The notes below the pieces were generated by a model that was given only the letters and a program-made list of their open reading frames with translations, was not told the DNA's origin and ran no database searches. From Dendronalium phyllosphericum CENA369 (GTDB taxonomy: Bacteria; Cyanobacteriota; Cyanobacteriia; Cyanobacteriales; Nostocaceae), in NCBI RefSeq assembly GCF_016056275.1, contig NZ_JAECZA010000045.1:1-32922 (forward strand): a DNA stretch of 32,922 nt. Direction: 5' to 3'. Below are positions 15,955-23,895 of this stretch, piece after piece (position 1 is the first letter of the stretch; each line of letters starts with the position of its first letter). The position numbers and the translations under genes were made by a program.

Positions 15955-16542
15955 TTAAGCACGGGTTTTCACTTGACGTGCCATGTCAAGATAAGCACTC
16001 ATATTTGCTCCAGGACGACGACGACCATTAGAGTTGGTAGCCGAAGGCGCAAGATATTTGGGAGCAAACGTGGTTTCTTTAGGCTGCTCTTTGACTGCTT
16101 TAGCTGCTGCGGCTTTAGCATTGTTGCCAGGTTCAACTTTTAGACCCTCGGCAGTTTGAACTAGCTGAACATCAGCTGGTTTGGGATTTTTATTTGCTTT
16201 TGCCTTAGCTTTGGTTGCAGCAGTTTTTGTGCCATTTAAGGACGCTGGCTGGGATGTGCTTGGTGCATCGGAGACAACTGTTTCTGCTACTTTTTTCGCA
16301 TTTGCTGTAACTGTATCTGCTGCTTTTTTGGCACTTGATGCCACTGTATCTGCTGCTTTTTTCGCACTTGATGCCACTTCTGATGCAACTTCTTTAGCAG
16401 TTTCTAATGGCTTCACATCCTTGGCTTCGTCGAGTTCCAAATAGTAGCCATTGCTTTTCTTCTTACCAGGTAATAACCCAGTCACAAAACCCACAATTCC
16501 ATTGATTAAATTGGTAATTAACTTCTTGATAGAATCGAACAT
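15955..16542 (-). CDS. Ala/Lys-rich protein with 11-residue LEA-like repeats
   Basis: This 195-residue protein of unknown function has a hydrophobic/amphipathic N-terminal helix (FDSIKKLITNLINGIVGFVTG, in part), followed by a Gly/Lys break and then 11-residue repeats of the form VASSAKKAADT around residues 56-90. The remainder is low-complexity Ala/Lys/Pro sequence, and a conserved-looking C-terminal end reads MSAYLDMARQVKTRA. The 11-mer pattern is that of group-3 LEA proteins and of lipid-binding amphipathic helices, suggesting membrane association or desiccation protection. An AGGAG eight bases before the ATG supports the start. The two central repeat units are nearly identical in DNA, a sign of recent duplication. 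Confidence 0.75.
   Translation of the reverse strand: MFDSIKKLITNLINGIVGFVTGLLPGKKKSNGYYLELDEAKDVKPLETAKEVASEVASSAKKAADTVASSAKKAADTVTANAKKVAETVVSDAPSTSQPASLNGTKTAATKAKAKANKNPKPADVQLVQTAEGLKVEPGNNAKAAAAKAVKEQPKETTFAPKYLAPSATNSNGRRRPGANMSAYLDMARQVKTRA
16310..16375 (-). repeat. 33-bp tandem duplication inside the 11-mer repeat gene
   Basis: Positions 16310-16342 and 16343-16375 are the same 33-base unit with one mismatch (16330 versus 16363). Each copy encodes one 11-residue helical repeat in frame. Confidence 0.9.
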
Positions 16543-16920
16543 TAGAATTGCTCCTGTCTTTTATATCTGTAAATGTTTGCCGTAATATTAAGAACTACAG
16601 CAGAATGTTACATTTTTTTACGCCACACGATTGCAGCGACCAGCTTTATAGGTTTGTACTAATCAACATTGTAGTAATACTACAGAGCAAATGTTATCAA
16701 CGTTGCAAGCACCTGCAACCTGTATACACCGAGAATTAATTATTAAATTTTACTGTAACTAAGGGCAAGATTCTGAAAGTTTGCTTAACAAAAATTAATA
16801 TTTTTTATTGGATAAATACTTATGTGCGCTCGACCAGTAAGGGGAGTGTCACAGCTTGAATGCAGGCGATCGCAGTACTCAGTTAAATTTTCTACAGACT
16901 CGATCGGGCGGCTTTGAGAG
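16543..16920. other. Divergent gap between the repeat protein and the lipase
   Basis: The 378 bases must hold both promoters. A HIP1-like site lies near 16866. I see no long hairpin and no gene. Confidence 0.45.
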
Positions 16921-17589
16921 ATGAATATAGAAAATCAGCAGCGCAATCCCGTGTTACTGGTACATGGAATTGAAGATACGGGAGCTGTTTTCCATCTAAT
17001 GACTGCTTATTTGAGACAGATGGGGTGGTCTGTACACACTCTGGATTTAGTACCTAATAACGGTGATGTCGGTCTTGATGTCTTAGCAAAGCAGGTGGCT
17101 GATTATGTTGCTACCAACTTTGCCAAAGACCAACCGCTGGATTTAATCGGCTTCAGCATGGGAGGAATTGTCAGTCGTTATTATGTTCAACGCTTGGGAG
17201 GAATAAACCGCGTACAGCGGTTTATTACTATCGCTTCGCCTCATCATGGAACTATAATTGCCTATGCTTCCAAACGTCCTGGTTGCGTGCAAATGCGCCC
17301 TAATAGCGCTTTCATCCAGGATTTAAATTCTGATGCTGCGATGTTAAGGCATCTGAATTTTACGTCTATATGGACACCTTACGACTTAATGATTGTCCCT
17401 ACGAGTAGTTCGCAATTGTCTGTAGGAAAAGAGGTCATTTTACCAGTAGCACTGCACTCTTGGATGTTGAGAGACTCTAGATGTCTGGCAACAGTAGCAG
17501 CAGCTTTGACAGAACCGATTAAGCCCTGTCTCCAATTTGACTATACTCATAGCTACCAAAAATCGCCTCTGGGTGGCGGTAATATTTGA
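16921..17589 (+). CDS. Alpha/beta-hydrolase lipase
   Basis: This 222-residue protein resembles small bacterial triacylglycerol lipases/esterases (class 2 or LipA/EstA type). It begins with the oxyanion strand PVLLVHGIEDT (10-20). The nucleophile elbow is G77-F-S79-M-G-G, and D155 and H179 (ALHSWM) fit the rest of the triad. No signal peptide is present, so it is probably cytoplasmic. Its last 71 bases overlap the end of the VOC gene on the other strand. The substrate is unknown. Confidence 0.88.
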   Translation: MNIENQQRNPVLLVHGIEDTGAVFHLMTAYLRQMGWSVHTLDLVPNNGDVGLDVLAKQVADYVATNFAKDQPLDLIGFSMGGIVSRYYVQRLGGINRVQRFITIASPHHGTIIAYASKRPGCVQMRPNSAFIQDLNSDAAMLRHLNFTSIWTPYDLMIVPTSSSQLSVGKEVILPVALHSWMLRDSRCLATVAAALTEPIKPCLQFDYTHSYQKSPLGGGNI

Positions 17590-17950
17590 TTTCGATCAAG
17601 TTGTAAAAAGGATCTTCTAAAAAGAAAGTACGATGCTCTAGAGGAGAATCAACAAAGCGATTTTTGGGTTCTTCGCGGAAAAATAGCTGTTGCTGTTGTG
17701 CTTTTTGAAGTAAATTTTCCCAGTCTCTTGCTTGGGTAAAAATTAGTCCAAAGTGTCTGGGATAGATAGTGCGTTGGCGTATTAAAGATTCTTTGGTGAC
17801 ATGAGCTACTAATTGATGACCGTAGAGGTTGAGAATCAAAGCTAGAGAGGTTTCCCGACCAGGAATGCAGCCCAATCCATCAATATAATATGCTTTTGTT
17901 TGAGCAATATCAGTCACGGGAAAAGCTAGATGAAATAAAGTTTGGTTCAT
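17519..17950 (-). CDS. VOC-superfamily (glyoxalase/dioxygenase fold) protein
   Basis: This 143-residue protein has paired beta-alpha-beta-beta-beta modules. Likely metal ligands are H7 (LFHLAFPVTD), the His in the LVAHV or PRHFGLIF strands, and the Glu in NLIEIKYY, and the fold normally uses three or four such residues. The C-terminal EDPFYNLIEIKYY is typical of the family. Members include glyoxalase I, bleomycin-resistance proteins and ring-cleaving dioxygenases, and the sequence does not decide among them. It converges on and overlaps the lipase gene. Confidence 0.85.
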   Translation of the reverse strand: MNQTLFHLAFPVTDIAQTKAYYIDGLGCIPGRETSLALILNLYGHQLVAHVTKESLIRQRTIYPRHFGLIFTQARDWENLLQKAQQQQLFFREEPKNRFVDSPLEHRTFFLEDPFYNLIEIKYYRHPEAIFGSYEYSQIGDRA

Positions 17951-18436
17951 AGCGGGTGTGGAGGAGATCGGTGGTTGATGTATTTACAATTTTAGGACTT
18001 ACATACTGAGACGAAAAATCATGGCTTTGGATAAAAATGTAGTACAAATTTGGAATTTGTAATTTTGAATTTGTAATTAATTTTTTTTTGTAGTCAATCT
18101 GAATACAGTTTTTTATAATTTCAGCTTATATCCTGTTAACGATGTTTGCATCTGGTTTTAGGGCTAACTTGCGTTAATTTACCCAGGTTTTCAAGCAATA
18201 AGTAGTCAACATCTTTGAAAAAAGTTATTAAAATTTGCTTATTTTTTATGATTGGGTACTGAGCAAGAGGGGGCAAAAGATTAAAGATGAAAGAGATAGT
18301 TCTAACCTTTGCCCTACCCTTTACTGTTTTTGCAATTTCCATTGCCCTTAATCCCTAGAAGTGACTCCGAGTTTCCCAGCCCCAAAATTGGTTATTCTGT
18401 TGATATTCAGGCAAAACTACTCGTGATTTACTGCTG
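17951..18436. other. Divergent gap before the DUF92 gene
   Basis: The 486 bases are AT-rich, with a duplicated GAATTTGTAATT motif around 18053-18080 followed by a long T run. No gene or strong hairpin is visible. Short minus-strand frames at 18136-18342 have no coding character. Confidence 0.45.
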
Positions 18437-19234
18437 ATGTTATCTTTAATTGACTCTGCAAATCCTTGGTTAGTAGCAGTAGGATTGAACGCAATTTTAT
18501 TGGGTTTAGTTGGGATTGCTCCTAAAAAGCTGCTCACCACAGCTGGATTATTTCACGCTTGGTTACTAGGCATACTGATTTGGGGAACTTTAGGTTGGCA
18601 GGGATATGTGGTGGTAATGTTCTATTTCTTGGTTGGTTCCGGGGTGACACGCATTGGTATGGCACAAAAGGAAGCAGCAGGAATAGCTGAAAAACGTTCT
18701 GGGGCAAGAGGTCCTGAGAATGTTTGGGGTTCGGCTTTGACTGGGGCGTTGTGTGCCTTGGGAGTAGGAATCCTGAATTCAGGATTTGTTTTAGCCGATT
18801 CCCAATCCCTAATTCCTAGTTTCCAGTCCCTACTATTGTTAGGCTACGTAGCAAGTTTTAGTACTAAGCTTTCTGACACCTGTGCTAGCGAAGTGGGTAA
18901 AGCCTATGGTAAAAGCACTTTTTTGATTACCACGCTGCAACCCGTGCCTCGTGGTACAGAAGGAGCAATTAGTGTTGAAGGAACTTTAGCTGGTGTAGGG
19001 GGTTCTATTGCGATCGCTTTAGTAGCTTGGGGAGTCGGTTTGATAAATTTATTGGGGATAGTTTGGTGTGTGTTAGCAGCTTTTGTTGCTACGAATTTAG
19101 AAAGCGTTATTGGCGCAACACTGCAATCTAAATACACTTGGCTAACCAATGAAGTGGTGAATATTTTGAATACATTAATTGGGGCGATCGCGGCTATGCT
19201 ACTTGCTTGGTTCTGGACAAGCACTATTGCCTAA
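18437..19234 (+). CDS. DUF92 (TIGR00297) membrane protein, VTE6-like
   Basis: This 265-residue polytopic membrane protein has at least six hydrophobic segments. The conserved loops are KEAAGIAEKRSGARGPENV (in part) and SFSTKLSDTCASEVGKAYGK with PRGTEGAISVEGT. The family includes plant VTE6, the phytyl-phosphate kinase that recycles phytol from chlorophyll into tocopherol and phylloquinone, and cyanobacterial homologues are thought to do the same. A loop after the third hydrophobic stretch (about residues 112-132) is encoded by DNA resembling the genome's dispersed repeats, including an 18-bp palindrome at 18769-18786. Confidence 0.85.
   Translation: MLSLIDSANPWLVAVGLNAILLGLVGIAPKKLLTTAGLFHAWLLGILIWGTLGWQGYVVVMFYFLVGSGVTRIGMAQKEAAGIAEKRSGARGPENVWGSALTGALCALGVGILNSGFVLADSQSLIPSFQSLLLLGYVASFSTKLSDTCASEVGKAYGKSTFLITTLQPVPRGTEGAISVEGTLAGVGGSIAIALVAWGVGLINLLGIVWCVLAAFVATNLESVIGATLQSKYTWLTNEVVNILNTLIGAIAAMLLAWFWTSTIA
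18769..18786. repeat. 18-bp palindrome inside the DUF92 gene
   Basis: AATCCTGAATTCAGGATT is a perfect palindrome within coding sequence. Just after it, 18807-18834 resembles the CCCAATC/CCAGTCC heptamer repeats otherwise found between genes. Both are translated in frame. Confidence 0.8.
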
Positions 19235-19272
19235 ATTAATTTCTTGATTTCCAGGAATCTCAAAGTATTTTT

Positions 19273-19300
19273 CAGCAACACACATTTGCTGTTGTTGCTG
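19273..19300 (+). terminator. Hairpin downstream of the DUF92 gene
   Basis: CAGCAACA (19273-19280) pairs with TGTTGCTG (19293-19300) around 12 bases, 39 bases after the stop codon. No T-run follows, so this is a weak terminator candidate. Confidence 0.3.
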
Positions 19301-19458
19301 CATTCCTATGCAACATATAAGATTAGTAATTGCACTTTTGCCATGATAATGTCAGTTACAATGTTAAATTGTTTTATGTTAAGAATTACTTGTTTCTTGC
19401 GTTTGCGCTGTATATTTTATAGTTTATAAAATTTTAATTGTTTTTACTGGTTTAGTTC

Positions 19459-20217
19459 ATGGAATCTTTATCATTTTTAACCGTCGATAACCAACCAATT
19501 TCTATTGACAAAGCAGTAAAATATCTGCAAGCCTCTGGAAAACTATCCCAGTTCATTGGTGATATTCTCCGCCAGCACGTAATTGAGCAGGAAATACAAA
19601 CACGAAACGATATTGAAATAAGTCCAGCTTTAACAGAACAAGCAATCATTGATTTTCGCCTCAAAAATCAACTAACCGATCCTCAAACTTTTCAAGAATG
19701 GTTAAAGAATAATGGTACAGATTACGTTACCTTTCACACATCAGTTGCTTTTAGCTTTAAGTTAGAAAAACTCAAAGCATTGGTAACACAACCAAAACTC
19801 CCAGAATATTTTGTGGAGCGTAAGATTTTTCTAGATCGAGTGATTCTCTCGCGGATTGCTGTTGATAACCGAGAACTGAGTGAAGAACTACAAACTCAAA
19901 TCGAAGAAGGAGGTAGCTTTGAACAATTAGCTAAAGAGTATTCACTGGCAGAAGATCGCATTGTTAATGGCATGATGGGGCCAATCAGCCGCGGCACAAT
20001 GCCTGATAAACTCAGGGCTGTTATTGATGTAGCAACCCCCGGACAATTGGTAGGGCCAATTGAACTCGACGGAAATTATAGTTTGTTTCGAGTCGAACAA
20101 TTTCTGCCAGCGTCTTTAGAAGATACTCAACTCAAGCAAGCATTACAAAATGAATTATTTGAAAAATGGCTAGCAGAGAAAATTCAAAAGCTGACAGTCA
20201 AATTACAAGTGAGCTAA
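19459..20217 (+). CDS. Parvulin-type peptidyl-prolyl isomerase
   Basis: This 252-residue protein has a SurA-like helical N-terminal half (about 10-120) and a parvulin/PpiC domain at about 128-220 (ILSRIAVDNRELSE..., GMMGPISRGTMP, PGQLVGPIELDGNYSLFRV). There is no signal peptide, so it acts in the cytoplasm or at the membrane. In cyanobacteria such PPIases often sit in operons with C39-type ABC exporters and are thought to chaperone the exported peptide. Here the coding region overlaps the exporter gene by 52 bases, implying translational coupling. Confidence 0.88.
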   Translation: MESLSFLTVDNQPISIDKAVKYLQASGKLSQFIGDILRQHVIEQEIQTRNDIEISPALTEQAIIDFRLKNQLTDPQTFQEWLKNNGTDYVTFHTSVAFSFKLEKLKALVTQPKLPEYFVERKIFLDRVILSRIAVDNRELSEELQTQIEEGGSFEQLAKEYSLAEDRIVNGMMGPISRGTMPDKLRAVIDVATPGQLVGPIELDGNYSLFRVEQFLPASLEDTQLKQALQNELFEKWLAEKIQKLTVKLQVS

Positions 20218-22955
20218 AAATTCTAAATAATGAATCTTTACAAGTAAACGCGCTAGCTGCCGTACAGTGGAATCAGCCGCCTCTTTGCTGGTTGACTCCC
20301 GAACAACAAACTCAATTACAAAATCAATCAGAAATTCGTCAATATCGGATTGGAGAAAAAATTTGGTCAACCGCAACAGGAGGATATCAGTTTTTCATTG
20401 TTGCTGGTAAGGTTCGTTTGCGGACAGAGGTTCGCAACTTGAAAGAAGATGTTGGCAAACCTTTGGCAGCCTTACAGGCAGGAGACTGGTTTGGCGACTT
20501 ACAAAAGCTTGCTGTAGAGTACAAAGCTGTAGCTGCTAGTAAAGAAGTAATAGTAGTGTGTTGGAATACAGCACTCTGGTTAGAAATTTCCACACCACAA
20601 ATTACCCAGTTCTGGCAAGGTTCCCAAGAAGACGCAAGAACGCAGGCACAAGAGGACGCGGGGACGCGGGGACATAGAGACACGGGGATGCAAGGACGTG
20701 AAGACACGGGGACATGGGGACAAGAGGACGCGGGAACGCAGGAACAAGAGAAAGTGGGAAACCTACGAGATAAATTCTTCCCGTCTCCCCCTCTCCACGT
20801 CCCCACGTCTTCTACTTCCTCTCCAGCGCCATCAGGTTATCCTTTTATTTCTAGTTGGAATACAGCTGCTGCTTGCTTAACAATGGCAGCGCAGCAGTTA
20901 GAAAATTCTGTGAAACTAGAATGGGTGCAACGTCAACTCAGGGGAGAACGCCCCAAACATGTTATAGAAGCAGCAGAAAAATTAGGGTTGGTGTTGCGCC
21001 ACTTGCAAGTGAGTTGGGTTGATTTGCGGCAGTTGTCATTTCCAGCTTTACTCCAATGGAAATCCGATCGCCCGACACCTTCTTGGGTAGTGGCTTACGG
21101 AGTTAGAGGCTCTAATTTGATTATCGCTAACCCTCTAAATCCCGATCGCATTTGCGAAAGCCTGCCGCAGGCGGTAGTCGAGGCCTCTTGGGATGGCAAT
21201 CTCTGGCAAGTAGAACTGATCTCTAAGCAAGAAAAATTTAACCTCAGTTGGTTTACCCCAGCAGTTTGGAAGTACCGAAAATTGCTAGCAGAAGTATTGC
21301 TAGCATCTTTTACGTTGCAGCTTTTGGGATTAGGTACACCGCTGATTACCCAAGTCGTCATTGACAAAGTGATGGTGCAAGAGAGTTTACCGACTCTTGA
21401 TGTCATGGCGATCGCACTTTTATTAGTAGCTTTATTTGAAGCTGTACTCGGCGTTCTGCGGTTATTTATCTTTACTCATACAGCCCGGCGTTTGGATTTG
21501 AGCTTATCAGCCCAATTATTTCGCCATTTGATGCGCCTGCCTTTAGCTTATTTTGAGTCGCGCCGCGTCGGAGACACAGTAGCTAGAGTCCAAGAACTCG
21601 AACAAATCCGCTCCTTTCTTACAGGTACAGCATTAACCGTAATTTTAGACAGCATCTTTGCCGTAGTTTACTTGGCATTGATGTTTTACTATAATATTCC
21701 GCTCACCTTTGTGGCTTTAGCAGTACTGCCGCTGTTTGCCACCTTAACAATAGTTGCCACACCAATTCTTCGCAATTGGTTAAACGAAACTTTTAATCGC
21801 AGTGCTGATAGTCAATCGTTTCTAGTTGAGACAGTCACAGGAATTCACTCAGTTAAAGCTCATGCAGCAGAACCAGTAGCTCGCGATCGCTGGGAAGGCT
21901 TATTTGCTCGCTTCATTCGTACTGGATTCAAAGCTTCTACTACTTCCAACATTAGCAGCAATATTGGTGACTTTCTCACCAATCTTTCCGCCTTACTGAT
22001 TCTGTGGTTTGGCGCTAAGTTGGTTATCGAACAAAAACTCACAATCGGTCAGCTTGTAGCCTTTCAAATGCTCTCTGGGAGAGTCACAGGGCCACTTCTG
22101 CGTTTGGTACAGTTGTGGCAAAATCTCCAACAAGTCCTACTTTCTGTAGACAGGATTGGGGATATTCTCAACGTTGCCCCAGAAGCTGAATCGGGAACAG
22201 GTTTAGTTTTACCACCCCTCAAAGGTCAAGTCACCTTCGAGCAAATATTTTTCCGCTACCAAGCACATACCGAACCAGTACTGCGAGGTATCTCCTTCAA
22301 CGTCGAACCAGGACAATTTGTAGGCATTGTTGGACGTAGCGGTTCTGGTAAAAGTACCCTCTCGAAACTTTTGCAACGCCTTTATCAAATCGAATCAGGA
22401 CGCATCCTCATTGATGGTTTTGATATTAAAAGCGCCGATTTAGCTTCACTGCGCCAACAAACTGGTGTAGTTCTCCAAGAAGACTTTTTATTTAACGGTT
22501 CCGTCTTGGAAAATATCACTCTTGGTAATCCCGATATTACCGCAGAGCAAGTCGTACAAGCTGCAAGACTAGCTGTCGCACATGACTTTATCAGTCAGTT
22601 ACCCTACGGCTACGAGACTAATGTTGGCGAACGCGGTACAGCTTTATCTGGCGGACAGCGACAACGCATTGCTTTAGCACGGTTGTTTCTATCTCAAGCG
22701 CCGATTTTAGTTTTAGATGAAGCTACTAGCGCTTTGGATAGTGAAACCGAACAGCAAGTATTACAAAACTTGCAACAAATCTCCACTAACCGGACTGTGT
22801 TCTTGATTGCTCATCGTTTTGCCCCCCTCAAACGGGCGGATTTGATTTTGGTTTTAGAACAAGGCATCATTGCCGAACGCGGTACTCACACACAGTTGTT
22901 GCAGCAAAAAGGATTGTACTGGTCGCTCTATCAACGGCAGCAAGCAAACATTTAG
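20166..22955 (+). CDS. HlyB/HetC-like ABC exporter with dead C39-like domain and cNMP-like domain
   Basis: This 929-residue exporter has, in order, a Crp-like cNMP-binding-type domain (about 45-145), a repeat linker (155-202), a C39-peptidase-like domain (226-350), an ABC membrane domain (about 370-660) and an ATPase (686-929). The ATPase is complete: Walker A G723-R-S-G-S-G-K-S-T, signature LSGGQ (827-831), Walker B ILVLDEA (847-853) and His883. The C39 active site is not: by alignment to the usual D-C-G-A-A-C-L motif, Cys is T233, the catalytic His is S306 and the Asp is N322. It should therefore bind a substrate without cleaving it, like the CLD of HlyB. The ATG at 20166 is forced by a stop two codons upstream. 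No HlyD adaptor gene is adjacent. Confidence 0.88.
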   Translation: MASRENSKADSQITSELKILNNESLQVNALAAVQWNQPPLCWLTPEQQTQLQNQSEIRQYRIGEKIWSTATGGYQFFIVAGKVRLRTEVRNLKEDVGKPLAALQAGDWFGDLQKLAVEYKAVAASKEVIVVCWNTALWLEISTPQITQFWQGSQEDARTQAQEDAGTRGHRDTGMQGREDTGTWGQEDAGTQEQEKVGNLRDKFFPSPPLHVPTSSTSSPAPSGYPFISSWNTAAACLTMAAQQLENSVKLEWVQRQLRGERPKHVIEAAEKLGLVLRHLQVSWVDLRQLSFPALLQWKSDRPTPSWVVAYGVRGSNLIIANPLNPDRICESLPQAVVEASWDGNLWQVELISKQEKFNLSWFTPAVWKYRKLLAEVLLASFTLQLLGLGTPLITQVVIDKVMVQESLPTLDVMAIALLLVALFEAVLGVLRLFIFTHTARRLDLSLSAQLFRHLMRLPLAYFESRRVGDTVARVQELEQIRSFLTGTALTVILDSIFAVVYLALMFYYNIPLTFVALAVLPLFATLTIVATPILRNWLNETFNRSADSQSFLVETVTGIHSVKAHAAEPVARDRWEGLFARFIRTGFKASTTSNISSNIGDFLTNLSALLILWFGAKLVIEQKLTIGQLVAFQMLSGRVTGPLLRLVQLWQNLQQVLLSVDRIGDILNVAPEAESGTGLVLPPLKGQVTFEQIFFRYQAHTEPVLRGISFNVEPGQFVGIVGRSGSGKSTLSKLLQRLYQIESGRILIDGFDIKSADLASLRQQTGVVLQEDFLFNGSVLENITLGNPDITAEQVVQAARLAVAHDFISQLPYGYETNVGERGTALSGGQRQRIALARLFLSQAPILVLDEATSALDSETEQQVLQNLQQISTNRTVFLIAHRFAPLKRADLILVLEQGIIAERGTHTQLLQQKGLYWSLYQRQQANI
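20631..20758 (+). repeat. Octanucleotide tandem repeat translated as octapeptide repeat
   Basis: Sixteen degenerate copies of an 8-base unit (GACGCGGG and variants) run without a phase break. Three units make 24 bases, so the array encodes an 8-residue repeat, E-D-A/T-G-T-x-x-Q, five times at residues 155-194 and once more degenerately. A pyrimidine-rich stretch of opposite character follows at about 20779-20822. The same unit occurs between genes at 10020-10035 and 23006-23022. Confidence 0.9.
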
Positions 22956-22963
22956 TAGGTTTG

Positions 22964-23059
22964 ATATCATGTCCGTTTAAAGACTTATCATTTAGACTGA
23001 CACAGGGACGCGGAGACGCGGAGATATTTCAATCATAAGTGATTAGGCGGACATGATAT
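22964..23059. repeat. 96-bp stem-loop element with octamer repeat in its loop
   Basis: ATATCATGTCCG (22964-22975) and CGGACATGATAT (23048-23059) are perfect 12-bp inverted repeats. Inner parts pair imperfectly (GACTTATC near 22981 with ATAAGTG near 23035). The loop carries GGGACGCGGAGACGCGGAGA (23006-23025), the GC-rich repeat seen elsewhere. It starts nine bases after the exporter stop codon and looks like a small non-coding mobile repeat or a terminator. Confidence 0.7.
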
Positions 23060-23082
23060 GACAAGCTAAAACATAGACATTC

Positions 23083-23109
23083 GGCGAATGGAATATAATT
23101 TCATTCGCC
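23083..23109. terminator. Hairpin between the exporter and GNAT genes
   Basis: GGCGAATG (23083-23090) and CATTCGCC (23102-23109) form a perfect 8-bp stem with an 11-base AT loop, followed by TATTGATTTGTTT. It may terminate the exporter transcript, or the convergent GNAT gene from the other side. Confidence 0.45.
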
Positions 23110-23238
23110 TATTGATTTGTTTGCAAAAGAGTGAGAAATTTAGCGATCGCAAGCCTCAGTAGTTGATACTATAGCCGTCCCCAGTAGTGTTAGGACATCA
23201 ACAGACGATCGAACCTAGACACAATAAAAACTTTTCAT

Positions 23239-23263
23239 CCAGTCCCCAGTCCCCAGTTCCCAG
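23239..23263. repeat. CCCCAGT heptamer array
   Basis: About three and a half copies of the CCCCAGT unit, the same family as at 1-33, lie 17 bases from the end of the GNAT gene. Confidence 0.75.
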
Positions 23264-23279
23264 CTATATTTCAAGCAAT

Positions 23280-23813
23280 CTAAGTTTGCAGAATATACAG
23301 AGAATCGTCTGGATGCCATTCTTGCCGTGCTACGGTGTAATACACAACATCTGAGTTGTAAAAGCGGGCATTTTTCTCATACTTCATCCCAATTTTTTCA
23401 ATTACACCTACTGAAGCAAGGTTTTGCGGATGAGCGATCGCTACTATCCGATTTAACTTTACTTCTAAAAACCCATATTTCAAAGTAGCTACAGAAGCTT
23501 CTGTACCCAGTCCCATACGCCAGTAAGATTTGTCAAAAACATAGCCAAGTTCAATTTCTGAAGTATTTTCCAACAAGCCCAGCCCACAGCGACCAATCAT
23601 CTTACCACTATCTTTGCGTATAACTGCCCACATCCCATAGTTGTTTTCTTGCCAATGTTGAATATGTTTGTCTAAACTTGCCTGTGTCTGTTCTCTGGTT
23701 CTTGGTGACAGATACTTCATAACTTCTGCATCGCTGTAAAGGCGATATAGTACATCGAAGTCTTCAGGGGTAAAATGTCTTAGTCGCAGTCTTGCGGTTT
23801 CTATCTCAGGCAT
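23280..23813 (-). CDS. GNAT N-acetyltransferase, RimJ/RimL type
   Basis: This 177-residue protein has the full GNAT_3 pattern: an N-terminal ETARLRLRHFTPEDFD, a central ELGYVFDKSYWRMGLGTEA strand and acetyl-CoA loop (R-x-G-L-G-T), and a C-terminal HPQNLASVGVIEKIGMKYE. This subgroup acetylates protein N-termini (RimJ, RimL) or small amines, and the acceptor cannot be told here. It is a stand-alone gene divergent from the ABC half-transporter (82 bases apart). Confidence 0.9.
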   Translation of the reverse strand: MPEIETARLRLRHFTPEDFDVLYRLYSDAEVMKYLSPRTREQTQASLDKHIQHWQENNYGMWAVIRKDSGKMIGRCGLGLLENTSEIELGYVFDKSYWRMGLGTEASVATLKYGFLEVKLNRIVAIAHPQNLASVGVIEKIGMKYEKNARFYNSDVVYYTVARQEWHPDDSLYILQT

Positions 23814-23895
23814 GGTATTAAAGCATAGGTGCGAATGTTACGTTGAAAAAACGTATTTTTCCTATTGCAAAAATTATTAATATAATGCTCTTACT

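Larger units (their letters stand above)
22956..23279. other. Repeat-filled gap after the ABC exporter
   Basis: The 324 bases hold the long inverted repeat at 22964-23059, a second hairpin at 23083-23109, a HIP1-like site near 23141 and a CCCCAGT heptamer array at 23239-23263. There is no gene and no HlyD homologue. Confidence 0.6.

Noticed and set aside
20387-20806. Minus-strand 139-residue frame rich in Cys, Pro, Val and Ser
   Set aside because: It is the complement of the octamer repeat inside the ABC exporter gene, whose own domains are clear.
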